From positions 1-64,000 of the forward strand of contig PVEQ01000014.1 in the NCBI GenBank assembly GCA_002973575.1: a stretch of DNA of 64,000 nt. The letters are read 5' to 3'. The stretch comes from Sediminibacterium magnilacihabitans. GTDB lineage: Bacteria; Bacteroidota; Bacteroidia; Chitinophagales; Chitinophagaceae. The notes below the pieces were generated by a model that worked only from the letters and a program-made list of their open reading frames with translations, did no database searches and was not told the DNA's origin. This document shows positions 26,785 to 36,102 of this stretch, one piece after another. Numbering within the stretch: position 1 is the stretch's first letter; each line of letters opens with the position of its first letter. Position numbers and translations under genes: made by a program.

Positions 26785-28242
26785 ATGTCTCCCTTTCTGC
26801 TCTTTTCTTTTGTTATAGGTTATTTTTTGATACTGCTGGTAGTGGCCTGGTACACTGGAAGAAACAGCAACAACGATTCTTTTTTTATTGGTAACCGGAA
26901 CAGCAACTGGATGCTGGTTGCGTTTGGTATGATCGGCACATCGCTGAGCGGTGTTACGTTTGTAAGCGTACCCGGCGCTGTGGCCCGGGAATCGTTCGCT
27001 TATTTCCAGATCACCCTGGGTTACCTGTTGGGCTATTTAGTGATCGCTTTTGTTTTATTGCCATTGTATTACCGGCTCAACCTTACTTCCATTTACAATT
27101 ACCTGAGCAGCCGGTTAGGGTTCGTTTCATACAAAACAGGCGCTTCTTTTTTCATCCTTTCACGCACCCTCGGCGCCACGGCGAGATTATACCTGGTGGT
27201 AAAAATATTACAGGATGCCATCCTGGAAAGTTTTCATGTTCCCTTCTTACTCACCACACTCATCATACTGGCCATGATATTGCTGTACACTTATGAAGGA
27301 GGTGTGAAGACCATTGTATGGACCGATACATTGCAGACCTCCTGCATGCTGCTGGGTCTTGTGATCTGTGTTTATTATATCCTGAATCACCTGCACCTGG
27401 GTGTGGGCGAAAGTTTGACCGCTATGCAGGAAAAAGGATATGACAAGATATTCTTTACCGATCCGCACAGCAAGCTCTTCTTTTTAAAACAGATCCTGGC
27501 CGGCGCTTTCGTTACTATTACCATGACGGGGATGGACCAGGAAATGATGCAGAAAAACATTTCGGTTAAAACACTGAAAGATTCTCAGAAAAATGTGGTT
27601 ACCCTTGGCTTCATTATGCTGGTGGTGATCTTTTTGTTCCTCTTCCTGGGCGGGCTGCTCTACCTGTTTGCCGGAACGCAACAAGTAACAGCTACCGGAG
27701 ATGCACTCTTCCCTGCGATTGCCCTGAATCACATGCCTAAAATGGTATCCGTGATCTTTATCATCGCACTGATCTCGGCCCTGTTTCCCAGTGCCGATGG
27801 CGCCATTACTGCACTCACTTCTTCTTTTTGTATCGATATCCTGGGTATGCAAAGGCGTAACGACTGGAATGACGCACAAAAGAAAAAGATCCGCCAGCGC
27901 ATACACCTGGGCGTTGCCTGTCTCTTCCTGCTTTTTGTGATGGTGTACAAATGGGTAGACAGCAGCAGCATGATCGGGGTGATTTTGAAAGTGGCTGCTT
28001 ATACTTATGGTCCCTTGTTGGGTCTTTTCACTTTCGGTATACTGCTCAAAAGAAATGTGCAGGACCGGCTGGTGCCCTTCGTTTGTATACTCTCGCCATT
28101 GCTCTGCCTGGTGATTGACAAATACCAGAAAGCGCTTTTCGGCTCTTTTGAGATCGGACTGGAGCTCCTGATCATCAACGGGTTGATCACTTTTACAGGC
28201 CTATGGCTCATTTCAAGCCCTGCTGTTAAGCAAAAAGCATAG
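26785..28242 (+). CDS. Sodium:solute symporter (SSS family)
   Basis: Multi-spanning inner-membrane transporter driving solute uptake with sodium. The ATG at 26785 (MSPFLLFSFVIGYF) gives 485 residues and about 13 hydrophobic helices; the longer open frame upstream is antisense to the LOG gene. Family markers include SFFIGNRNSNWMLVAFGMIGTSLSGVTF (as FFIGNRNSNWMLVAFGM and GTSLSGVTF), SRTLGATARLYL and ALFPSADGAITALTSSF. The substrate is not predictable. A methyltransferase gene follows after 11 bp. Confidence 0.92.
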   Translation: MSPFLLFSFVIGYFLILLVVAWYTGRNSNNDSFFIGNRNSNWMLVAFGMIGTSLSGVTFVSVPGAVARESFAYFQITLGYLLGYLVIAFVLLPLYYRLNLTSIYNYLSSRLGFVSYKTGASFFILSRTLGATARLYLVVKILQDAILESFHVPFLLTTLIILAMILLYTYEGGVKTIVWTDTLQTSCMLLGLVICVYYILNHLHLGVGESLTAMQEKGYDKIFFTDPHSKLFFLKQILAGAFVTITMTGMDQEMMQKNISVKTLKDSQKNVVTLGFIMLVVIFLFLFLGGLLYLFAGTQQVTATGDALFPAIALNHMPKMVSVIFIIALISALFPSADGAITALTSSFCIDILGMQRRNDWNDAQKKKIRQRIHLGVACLFLLFVMVYKWVDSSSMIGVILKVAAYTYGPLLGLFTFGILLKRNVQDRLVPFVCILSPLLCLVIDKYQKALFGSFEIGLELLIINGLITFTGLWLISSPAVKQKA

Positions 28243-28253
28243 ATATTTGCGCA

Positions 28254-28892
28254 ATGGATATGATCTCCCCCCTCGTTGATGCTTATGCGCTGCAGTATAC
28301 ATCGCCGGAAGAAGCGTTGATGCAGGAGATCAATGAATTTACCATGCGTAACCACCCGCAGTCGAATATGCTGAGCGGACATGTGCAGGGAAAATTATTA
28401 AGCTTCATCAGTACTATTCTGCGTCCCAAATACGTTTTAGAGGTAGGGACTTTCGTTGGCTACAGTGGCCTCTACCTGGCACAGGGTTTGCCGCCAGATG
28501 GTGAGTTGCATACCCTGGAGTTAAGGGAAGAAGACGCGCAAACTGCCCGTGGGTATTTTGCCAGGAGTGAAAAAGGCAAGCAGATACATTTACATACAGG
28601 CAATGCGCTGGACCTGATACCCCAGATCGACAGGAAATGGGACCTGGTGTTCATCGATGCAGATAAAACCGGCTATATCGATTACTACGAGCTGGTGGTT
28701 CCCCGCCTGAGCGACCGCGGCATGATACTGGCCGATAATGTGCTCTTTCATGGCGAAGTATTGGAGGAACCCATAAAAGGTAAAAATGCCAAAGCGATCC
28801 AGGCTTTCAATGAGCACGTGAAGCAGGATCCCAGAACAGAACAAATTTTATTAACCGTCAGGGATGGTTTGCTCCTTATAAAAAAGAAATAG
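28254..28892 (+). CDS. SAM-dependent O-methyltransferase (caffeoyl-CoA OMT-like)
   Basis: Class I methyltransferase of the Methyltransf_3 family. 212 residues with EVGTFVGYSGLYLAQGLP (about 63-80) for SAM binding, HTLELREEDAQTAR, FIDADKTGYIDYYE (about 132-145, metal-binding Asp) and LADNVLFHG. The target is unknown; such enzymes methylate catechol-like or other small hydroxylated compounds. It is first of a close-packed set with the LysM glucosaminidase (2 bp gap) and hpt (6 bp gap). Confidence 0.9.
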   Translation: MDMISPLVDAYALQYTSPEEALMQEINEFTMRNHPQSNMLSGHVQGKLLSFISTILRPKYVLEVGTFVGYSGLYLAQGLPPDGELHTLELREEDAQTARGYFARSEKGKQIHLHTGNALDLIPQIDRKWDLVFIDADKTGYIDYYELVVPRLSDRGMILADNVLFHGEVLEEPIKGKNAKAIQAFNEHVKQDPRTEQILLTVRDGLLLIKKK

Positions 28893-28894
28893 GC

Positions 28895-29983
28895 ATGATG
28901 AAGAAACTGATTTTGTTTGTTTGCCTGGGTTTATGTTTCAAAGTGGCTGTGTCGCAGAGCGAAAGGGCAACGGCTTATATCAATACGTATAAAGAGCTGG
29001 CTATTGCCGAAATGATGCGGTCGGGCGTGCCGGCATCCATTACCCTTGCGCAGGGCATACTGGAATCGAATTACGGCGAAAGTGAGCTGGCGCAAAAATC
29101 GAACAATCATTTCGGTATCAAATGCAAAACGGAATGGACAGGTCCCAAAACCTATCACGATGACGATGAGCGTGGAGAATGTTTTCGCGTATACGCAACC
29201 GCAGAAGAATCCTATCGCGATCATTCCGATTTCCTGAAGAACAGGCCCTATTATACCGATCTTTTCAAACTCGATCCCACCGACGACGCAGGGTGGGCTT
29301 ATGGTTTGAAAAAAGCAGGCTATGCCACAGAGCGCGATTACCCGCAGCGCCTGCTGAAACTCATCAACGATTACGATCTGCACAAATATAACCTGGTAGC
29401 CCTCGACAGGATCAAAAACGGAATGCCTGCTTCTAATACAACTGCGCCTGTTAAAGCAATTTCCGAAGATGCTGTTCCCGGTTCTATCAATCTTGCTACA
29501 ACTACAACCGCTACAGAAGAAAAAGCAGAGGAAGAACATGCAGAGGCAGAAAGCGTAACACATGCTACAACTGTTACAAGCAAAAAAGCCCGGCCCGCCA
29601 ATTATCCGGCAGGAAGCATTTTTACCATCAACCATACCAAAGTGATCTATGCCGCAGAAGGCACGTCCCTGCTGGCTTTGGCCGGGCAATACGATATCAG
29701 CCTGGGTAAACTGCTTGATTTCAATGAGCTGAACGAGATGGATGTATTGGATACCGACAGACTCCTTTTCCTGGAAAGAAAAATGAAAAGAGGCGCTACC
29801 GATATTCACATCGTAGCCGAAAATGAAAGCCTCTATGATATTGCACAGAAAGAAGGCGTGAGGATGGAAAGCCTGATGGAATATAACAACCTGAAAAAAG
29901 ATGCGCGGCTTTCTGCTGGTCAGAAATTATACCTTCGCGCTGCCAGTCCCGTTGTGGTCAAATCAACCAAAGCTTCTAAATAA
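28895..29983 (+). CDS. Secreted glucosaminidase with LysM domains
   Basis: Peptidoglycan hydrolase. 362 residues with a signal peptide (about 1-21), a FlgJ-like glucosaminidase (GH73) domain (about 25-165) containing TLAQGILESNYGESELAQKS with the catalytic Glu in ILESNYGES, NNHFGIKCK and GYATERDYP, then a Thr/Glu/Ala-rich linker (about 190-235). Two LysM-like modules close the protein (about 240-295, and 303-350 with HIVAENESLYDIAQKEGV). Likely trims septal or stem peptidoglycan. Close packing with the upstream methyltransferase suggests one transcript. Confidence 0.9.
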   Translation: MMKKLILFVCLGLCFKVAVSQSERATAYINTYKELAIAEMMRSGVPASITLAQGILESNYGESELAQKSNNHFGIKCKTEWTGPKTYHDDDERGECFRVYATAEESYRDHSDFLKNRPYYTDLFKLDPTDDAGWAYGLKKAGYATERDYPQRLLKLINDYDLHKYNLVALDRIKNGMPASNTTAPVKAISEDAVPGSINLATTTTATEEKAEEEHAEAESVTHATTVTSKKARPANYPAGSIFTINHTKVIYAAEGTSLLALAGQYDISLGKLLDFNELNEMDVLDTDRLLFLERKMKRGATDIHIVAENESLYDIAQKEGVRMESLMEYNNLKKDARLSAGQKLYLRAASPVVVKSTKASK

Positions 29984-29989
29984 CTGCTT

Positions 29990-30532
29990 ATGTCAGTGAT
30001 CACTGTTCACGATAAATCCTTTGTTTCTTACCTGCCCGAATCATTGATCCTGGAAAAGATCAAAGCGCTGGCGGATGAATTGAACCGGGATTATGCCGGC
30101 AAAAAGCCTTTGTTCATTGCCATACTGAATGGTTCTTTCATGTTCGCTTCCGACCTGTTCAAGGAACTGCACATCGATGCAGAGATCTGCTTCATCAAAC
30201 TGGCTTCTTACAAAGGCACCAAGTCTACCGGGCATGTGATCACCGCCATTGGACTGGATACCGATATTACCGACAGGCATGTAGTGATACTGGAAGATAT
30301 CATCGATACGGGCAAGACCATGAATGAGTTCCTGCCCCAGATACGCAACCAGCAACCTGCATCCCTGAAAATTGCGGTATTGCTGCACAAGCCCGATGCC
30401 ACCGTATTTCCTATACAGATTGATTATTGCTGCTTTTCCATTCCCAACAAATTTGTGGTAGGTTATGGCCTCGATTACGATGGCCTGGGCAGGAATATCC
30501 GCGAATTATACCAGCTCAAAACAGATGCCTAG
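29990..30532 (+). CDS. hpt: Hypoxanthine phosphoribosyltransferase
   Basis: Salvages hypoxanthine (and often guanine) with PRPP to IMP/GMP. 180 residues, normal length. The PRPP loop is VVILEDIIDTGKTMNE (about 98-113) and the N-terminal ILNGSFMFASDL (about 45-56) matches the family. It is 6 bp downstream of the LysM glucosaminidase gene, probably on the same transcript. Confidence 0.95.
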   Translation: MSVITVHDKSFVSYLPESLILEKIKALADELNRDYAGKKPLFIAILNGSFMFASDLFKELHIDAEICFIKLASYKGTKSTGHVITAIGLDTDITDRHVVILEDIIDTGKTMNEFLPQIRNQQPASLKIAVLLHKPDATVFPIQIDYCCFSIPNKFVVGYGLDYDGLGRNIRELYQLKTDA

Positions 30533-30583
30533 CGTGTAAATACGCGCTTTTTTCAGTAAATTGTAGTAAATCCATGCATACAG

Positions 30584-32326
30584 ATGAAAGCTGTCGCCTG
30601 GTTATTACTTGCTTGTTTACTTCCCTGCCTGCTCATGGGGCAGAATTACCTGCGTGGAGAAGTGAAGGATGAGCAGGGGCGTTTATTACAGGGCGTACGC
30701 ATACAATTGGCAAGCACCGGCACTTATCCATATTATACCGGCAACCTGGGCAGCTTTGGCATCCCTTCTTCCAGGCTCATTGATACCATCACATTGTCTT
30801 ACGAAGGTTATGATACCCTGCGTACTGCCATCGATACCAGGAAGCCCCAGTTCTTTGTTTTGAAAATGCAGCCTGAGTTGGCAAATTTTTACAGGGCCAG
30901 GCTCAGCTCTCTCACCAACCATCTCCAAACAGAACCAGTTGTACCTGCTTCTGTAATGGGCGAGAGCTACAGCGACATTATGGAAAACCGTTTTATTCAG
31001 GCATCGCAATATCCGGAAACAGGTTTTGCACTGAACATCGACAAAGCTTCTTATAGTAATATCCGTCGTTTCATTCACAATAATATGCGGGTGCCTGTGC
31101 ATGCGATCCGCATTGAAGAAATGCTCAATTATTTCAGTTACCCTGCTGCTGAAAATTCCCGTGCCTTTACCTGCCAGACAACCGTTACATCCTGCCCCTG
31201 GCAGCAGGAACATCAACTGCTGTACCTTCATATTCATGCACCGCAATTGCAACTTGACAGTGTGCCTCCTTCCAATCTTGTTTTTTTGATCGATGTGTCT
31301 GGCTCGATGGATAAGCCCAACCGGCTCCCCTTGCTGCAGTCGGCATTCAAGTTACTGGCAGATAATTTACGTCCGCAGGATACCATCAGTATCATGACTT
31401 ACGGCGGCAATGTGCGCATTGCATTGGCGCCAACAGGAGGCGCTGAAAAGAAAAAGATCAAAGCAGTCATCGATTCGCTGAGTGCTGCGGGTGATACACC
31501 GGGCGCCGGAGCCATCCAGCAGGCTTATGCATTGGCTTCGCACACTTATATGCGCAATGGCAACAATAGGGTGATACTGGCTACCGATGGGGATTTCAAT
31601 GTGGGACAATCATCGGAAAAAGAGCTGGAAGACCTGATTGTTCAATATCGCAAAAGCGGTATTTACCTTACTTGCCTGGGAGTAGGCATGGGCAATTATA
31701 AAGACAGCAAGCTGGAAGTGCTGGCTAAAAAAGGCAATGGCAATTTTGCTTATCTGGATCATTTAGGCGAAGCACAAAAAGTATTGGTAACTGAATTCAC
31801 ACAAACATTATATGCTGTTGCCAACAATGCAACGGTTATCGTTCGCTTCAATCCCAACCTTGTCAAAACCTACCGCCTGATTGGCTTTGACAACAAGAGA
31901 ACCGCTTTGAACGACAGTACCCGTGAATTGGAAGGTGGAGAAATCGGCAGTGGGCATGCCCTGATGGCTTTGTTTGAAATAGAACCGGCAACTACTCATT
32001 CATCAACGGAAAACCTGGCCTCCATTGATTTGCGCTACCAGCTTCCCGACAGCGCATCTTTTATGCATCATGCATTTACAGCATCTAATCAACCCATAGC
32101 AATTGAAAAAGCCGAACATGCTTACCAATTCGCTGCGGCAGTAAGCATGTTCGGCGCTGTATTGAAAGGTTCTCCTTATACAAAAGACCTCACTTTAGAG
32201 AAAGTGCTGGCATTCGCTGAACCTGTTGTTGATCCTGCTAATATTCAGCAAGAGGAACTATTGCAACTTATCAAACAAGCTATTGAAATATACCATCCTT
32301 CAAAGAAGCGAAAGAAGAAAAAATAA
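30584..32326 (+). CDS. VWA-domain protein, YfbK-like, with carboxypeptidase-regulatory N-terminus
   Basis: 580 residues, exported (signal peptide 1 to about 17). Layout: CarboxypepD_reg-like beta domain (about 22-95, YLRGEVKDEQGRLLQGV), the YfbK-type N-terminal VWA-associated region (RIEEMLNYFSYP, about 173-184), a von Willebrand A domain whose metal site DVSGSM is near residue 235, and a C-terminal DUF3520-like region. The tail is very basic (SKKRKKKK). Such proteins mediate protein or surface interactions; no specific partner is suggested by the neighbours. Confidence 0.88.
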   Translation: MKAVAWLLLACLLPCLLMGQNYLRGEVKDEQGRLLQGVRIQLASTGTYPYYTGNLGSFGIPSSRLIDTITLSYEGYDTLRTAIDTRKPQFFVLKMQPELANFYRARLSSLTNHLQTEPVVPASVMGESYSDIMENRFIQASQYPETGFALNIDKASYSNIRRFIHNNMRVPVHAIRIEEMLNYFSYPAAENSRAFTCQTTVTSCPWQQEHQLLYLHIHAPQLQLDSVPPSNLVFLIDVSGSMDKPNRLPLLQSAFKLLADNLRPQDTISIMTYGGNVRIALAPTGGAEKKKIKAVIDSLSAAGDTPGAGAIQQAYALASHTYMRNGNNRVILATDGDFNVGQSSEKELEDLIVQYRKSGIYLTCLGVGMGNYKDSKLEVLAKKGNGNFAYLDHLGEAQKVLVTEFTQTLYAVANNATVIVRFNPNLVKTYRLIGFDNKRTALNDSTRELEGGEIGSGHALMALFEIEPATTHSSTENLASIDLRYQLPDSASFMHHAFTASNQPIAIEKAEHAYQFAAAVSMFGAVLKGSPYTKDLTLEKVLAFAEPVVDPANIQQEELLQLIKQAIEIYHPSKKRKKKK

Positions 32327-32342
32327 TCGAATGATCAGCAGT

Positions 32343-34472
32343 TTAGTTTACTGCCAGCATTTTTTGTATTTCTTTAATTGAATGTGTGCGTGTGGATAGT
32401 AACAATATTCCTTTGTGGTATTTTTTTGAATAATCGTTTCCAGCGGCCTCAACAAAATCATTTCGCTTGTATGATGTGTTAAGTTCGTCAACACTCACCC
32501 GCTTTCCGTCTACCAATACCAGGTCTGTGACACCTTCTATCCAAACCGTCTGCCCGCTTTTGGTAGTGATGACGGATTTACCATCAATCTCGAAATAAGA
32601 TTTCTCATTATCTTTTTTCAGCTCATTCAATTTTTTCATCATCAGATCAGCTTTACTATGCTGCTTTGTCGTTGTAGAGTCAGCTACTTGCTTTTTAGTG
32701 GTGATCTCTACAACTCCGTTTTTGCCTTCCTCGCCATACTTTTTAAAGGCGGCCTCATCTTTTAAAACACTAATATTGTCAATATCATTTGGATCCAGTT
32801 TTAATTCTTTCAAACCCTTCCGACCCATTTTTTCTCCGTCAACTACAAACAAAGGATGAGCAGCCGTATCTTTTACTTTCACTTCTATGGTAGTATCTAC
32901 CGGAATGAAGGTGGTTTGATTTTCATGAGCCGATAAATATTGCTGGATACCGGTCAATATAGCGCCGGCCATTTTCTGCTGGTAAGCAGTGCTCTTCAGA
33001 TTGGACATATCAGATGGGTTGGACATGAACCCTGCTTCTATCAATACAGAAGGGCAATTCACTTCCTGCAATACCCAGATGCCCTTGCGGCTGGATTGTA
33101 TGCCGCGGAATTTGTTCACTCCCTCGAGTGAAGACGCCATATAATTGGCCAGCCTGTAATTCGCCTGGTAGTCCTTCGCTTTTTCTTTACTGGCAATGAA
33201 CAGTTCGATGCCTTGGGTTGAAGTGGAAGCTGTGTTATCGCAGTGCAGTGAAATGAAAAGATCAGGATGTTGCGCATTCGCCAGTTGCGCTTTTTCTGTT
33301 ACCGGCTGAAAAAAATCGCTCTCCCTGGTGAGCACGATCTTAACACGATCATTGCTATTCATGGATTTAATTTTTTGCGCCAGCTCCAACGCAATGTCTT
33401 TTTCAATGGATCCGTCCACACCTACAGCGCCACGGTCTTGTCCGCCATGCCCTGCATCGATAACCACTGTGTATTGTTTATCCAATTTATACACTGCGTT
33501 TGAAACTGCTTCCTGCTGACCGGCAGCGGCATCATTTACGATGTTGTTCATCACAGTTTCCATCACGGTTCCCACCGATATGGGTTGGCGTCTTTCTTTG
33601 TTACGAAAAGCAAAGAGCATTACTACAACAGCCAGCAGCGGCAGTACCACCAGCCTTCTTACATAGGTAAACCTCGGATTTTTGTTGTTGGTGAGCATTT
33701 GTAACCTCCTTTTAATGGGTGAAAAAAAGAATGGATTAGTGAGTGCAAAATGTTGTTGCGGGTAAGCTGCTGTAAGTAGCATCTGCGCCAGTGAGGCAGT
33801 ATCGCCGTTCACAACGGCTTTCTTATCGGCAATGAATTCATGGATCATATCCATTTCTCGTCGCAACAACCAGAAAAAAGGGTTAAACCATCCCAGCACC
33901 AATACCAATTGCATCAACAGTTTATCTATCGAATGTTTTTGGCGCACATGTGTTAATTCATGTTGCAATATCTGTTTACCTGATTCGCTGTACAGGTCAA
34001 TGGCTTCATTCCAGAAAATATACCGGAAGAAAGAAAAAGGAGTGCCCTTGGCACGGGTAATGATGAGATAAACATCTTCTACATTGCGACAGGAATGCAT
34101 TTTCAGCAAGCGATACAAACGTATCAGGGTTTTGATGGTGAACAGCAGGATAAGTCCTGCCACTGCAACATAGAGTGTTGCTGCCACCGTATCCCAGTTC
34201 CACAGAAAGCCTTTATGCTGTATCGTTTCTTCCATTTCGGAATTGCTATCGGCTACCACATACAACCATCGCATCATATCCTGGTTACTGGCCTGCGGCC
34301 TGTTCCATTGTATTTTGATCAGCGGAACCGTCCAGGATAAAAGCGCTACGGCCAGCAAATAAAAACGGTTGTACTGGTGAAACCGTTTATTACGCAGTAC
34401 CAGCCAGTAATATCCCATCATAACAGCGCTGCATACGATCACTTGCAGGAAATAATAAGCAATAGAAAGCAT
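32343..34472 (-). CDS. BlaR1-like M56 membrane protease fused to an Amidase_3 cell-wall amidase and TonB-plug-like tail
   Basis: 709 residues. Residues 1-290 form a BlaR1/MecR1-type membrane zinc protease: helices about 4-26, 35-52, 96-117 and 273-289, with HELTH (171-175) and HEFIAD (211-216). Instead of a penicillin-binding sensor, residues about 330-515 are an Amidase_3 (N-acetylmuramoyl-L-alanine amidase) domain with all expected residues: zinc ligands H342 (IDAGHGG), E357 (GSIEKDIAL) and H410 (ISLHCD), and catalytic E479 (VLIEAGFMSN). Residues about 538-594 (FVVDGEKMGRKG, DNISVLKDEAAFKKYG, GVVEITTKK) copy the TonB-dependent receptor plug pattern, with a weaker second copy near 640-695. 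It lies 11 bp downstream of blaI on the same strand. Inferred role: senses or processes wall fragments and cleaves BlaI. Confidence 0.93.
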   Translation of the reverse strand: MLSIAYYFLQVIVCSAVMMGYYWLVLRNKRFHQYNRFYLLAVALLSWTVPLIKIQWNRPQASNQDMMRWLYVVADSNSEMEETIQHKGFLWNWDTVAATLYVAVAGLILLFTIKTLIRLYRLLKMHSCRNVEDVYLIITRAKGTPFSFFRYIFWNEAIDLYSESGKQILQHELTHVRQKHSIDKLLMQLVLVLGWFNPFFWLLRREMDMIHEFIADKKAVVNGDTASLAQMLLTAAYPQQHFALTNPFFFSPIKRRLQMLTNNKNPRFTYVRRLVVLPLLAVVVMLFAFRNKERRQPISVGTVMETVMNNIVNDAAAGQQEAVSNAVYKLDKQYTVVIDAGHGGQDRGAVGVDGSIEKDIALELAQKIKSMNSNDRVKIVLTRESDFFQPVTEKAQLANAQHPDLFISLHCDNTASTSTQGIELFIASKEKAKDYQANYRLANYMASSLEGVNKFRGIQSSRKGIWVLQEVNCPSVLIEAGFMSNPSDMSNLKSTAYQQKMAGAILTGIQQYLSAHENQTTFIPVDTTIEVKVKDTAAHPLFVVDGEKMGRKGLKELKLDPNDIDNISVLKDEAAFKKYGEEGKNGVVEITTKKQVADSTTTKQHSKADLMMKKLNELKKDNEKSYFEIDGKSVITTKSGQTVWIEGVTDLVLVDGKRVSVDELNTSYKRNDFVEAAGNDYSKKYHKGILLLSTRTHSIKEIQKMLAVN

Positions 34473-34483
34473 GGCAAAGGGTT

Positions 34484-34846
34484 TTATGATTTTTTATTTT
34501 TGAGCTGTTGCAGCAGTAATTCCAGTTCTTTCACGCTGATATCTTTCTGTTTCAACATAAAAGAAACAGCGTTGCTGAAAGAACCTTCGAAGTAGCCCTC
34601 TACCATGTTACGGATATAACTGGATGAGTACTCCTCTTTCGATACCAGCGGATAATACTGGTGTACCCTGCCAATAGGCGTAATACCTACAAAGCCTTTA
34701 TCAACCAGTATTTTCACAATGGTGGCCACCGTATTGGAATGAGGCCGTGGTTCCGGCTGTGCTTCCACAATGTCTTTGAGGAATGCTTTGTTGAGCCGCC
34801 AGATACTCTGCATGATCTGCTCTTCTGCTTTTGTTAAGGATCTCAT
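34484..34846 (-). CDS. BlaI/MecI/CopY-family transcriptional repressor
   Basis: 120-residue winged-helix repressor. The N-terminal segment LTKAEEQIMQSIWRLNKAF (4-22) and the recognition region PHSNTVATIVKILVDKGFV (about 35-53) match the family; the C-terminal half (about 75-115) is the dimerisation helix pair. In BlaI systems the partner M56 protease inactivates the repressor by cleavage. The partner follows here by 11 bp. Two 16-bp palindromes in the promoter just upstream are likely its own operators. Confidence 0.93.
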   Translation of the reverse strand: MRSLTKAEEQIMQSIWRLNKAFLKDIVEAQPEPRPHSNTVATIVKILVDKGFVGITPIGRVHQYYPLVSKEEYSSSYIRNMVEGYFEGSFSNAVSFMLKQKDISVKELELLLQQLKNKKS

Positions 34847-34869
34847 TAGGGGGATGTGTTAATTGAATT

Positions 34870-34914
34870 CAAACATAAAACTATTTATTTAGTTAAACAA
34901 CTATTTTTTTAGTT
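34870..34914 (-). promoter_or_regulatory. blaI promoter with two palindromic operators
   Basis: The minus-strand -7 box TATGTTTG (34870-34877) matches TAnnTTTG and lies 23 bp before the blaI ATG. AACTATTTATTTAGTT (34879-34894) and AACTATTTTTTTAGTT (34899-34914) share the form AACTA-N6-TAGTT, like the BlaI/MecI half-sites ACTA/TAGT. They are spaced 20 bp centre to centre (two helical turns), covering the promoter spacer and the -33 region, so bound repressor would block RNA polymerase. Confidence 0.7.
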
Positions 34915-34989
34915 TTAAAAGTCCGTTAACATTTATTCCCGGCAAAAACAGTCTCACACAATCTTTTGAAAGCGGTATTTTGCAGCCCG

Positions 34990-36102
34990 ATGAAATACTA
35001 TCTTATTGCAGGAGAAGCCAGCGGCGATTTGCACGGCGGCAACCTCATCAAACAATTATTGCAAAAAGATGCTTCGGCCGGTATCCGTTGTTGGGGAGGC
35101 GATCTCATGCAAGCTGCAGGAGCCACACTGGTAAAGCATTACCGCGACCTGGCATTCATGGGTTTTGCGGAAGTAATCATGAACTTGCCTACTATCCTGG
35201 GTAATATCCGGTTCTGCAAACAGGATATCCTCGCCTATCGTCCCGATGTGTTGGTACTCATCGATTATCCCGGCTTCAACCTGCGCATTGCGCATTGGGC
35301 TAAAAAGCAAGGGTTCAAAGTGGTGTATTATATCTCGCCACAGGTATGGGCATGGAAAGAGAACAGGGTGAAAAAGATGAAACAAAGCATCGACAAAATG
35401 CTTTGCATCCTCCCCTTTGAAAAAGATTATTACCGTACGAAATGGAACTGGGAAGTAGATTATGTAGGCCATCCATTGGTGGAAGTGGTGAACCAGGCCA
35501 TTACGTCCCGCGGTGAACACAGCAGCGAAAAAAAGATCATTGCTTTGTTGCCCGGAAGCCGCAAACAGGAGATTGGTAAGAAGCTGCCCATTATGCTGGA
35601 AGTGGCGGCTCATTTTCCCGATTATCAGTTTGTAGTAGCGCAGGCGCCCGGACAGGATGAAAGTTTTTACGCCCCCTTCCTGGCTCCCTATTCGAATGTA
35701 TCGGTTGTTCGCAACGAAACCTATTCTTTGTTGTTGCAGGCCCGTGCCGCGCTGGTTACCAGCGGCACAGCTACTTTAGAAACCGCACTCTTCGGTGTGC
35801 CCGAAGTGGTTTGTTACAAAGGAAGCAATATCAGTTACCAGATCGCCAAACGGTTGATCAAAATAAAATACATTTCACTGGTGAACCTTATCATGGATAA
35901 GCCCATAGTGACAGAACTCATACAGGATGATCTCACGGTTCCGAACCTCATCCGCGAACTTCGCCTGCTGCTGACCGATGAACGGCATCTGCAAATATTA
36001 AAAGAAGATTATGCCAGGCTGAAAGCCATACTATCTGAAGGAGGCAATGCCTCAGAACAAGCAGCTACTATCATTCATCAGTTTGCCCTAGTGTCGCAGT
36101 AG
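34990..36102 (+). CDS. lpxB: Lipid-A-disaccharide synthase
   Basis: GT19 enzyme that joins UDP-2,3-diacylglucosamine and lipid X to form the lipid A disaccharide. The ATG at 34990 (MKYYLIAGEASGDLHGG) gives 370 residues, normal for LpxB; an upstream in-frame ATG adds 8 unlikely residues. Markers: EASGDLHGG (9-17), FMGFAEV (about 57-63), YYISPQVWAWKENRVKKM (about 116-133), LPGSRKQEI and SGTATLET. It diverges from blaI. The last 15 bases overlap a small minus-strand gene. Confidence 0.96.
   Translation: MKYYLIAGEASGDLHGGNLIKQLLQKDASAGIRCWGGDLMQAAGATLVKHYRDLAFMGFAEVIMNLPTILGNIRFCKQDILAYRPDVLVLIDYPGFNLRIAHWAKKQGFKVVYYISPQVWAWKENRVKKMKQSIDKMLCILPFEKDYYRTKWNWEVDYVGHPLVEVVNQAITSRGEHSSEKKIIALLPGSRKQEIGKKLPIMLEVAAHFPDYQFVVAQAPGQDESFYAPFLAPYSNVSVVRNETYSLLLQARAALVTSGTATLETALFGVPEVVCYKGSNISYQIAKRLIKIKYISLVNLIMDKPIVTELIQDDLTVPNLIRELRLLLTDERHLQILKEDYARLKAILSEGGNASEQAATIIHQFALVSQ

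Noticed and set aside
28931..29809. 292-residue minus-strand open frame inside the LysM glucosaminidase gene
   Set aside because: Cys/Phe-rich composition without family features; it is a shadow of the real gene.
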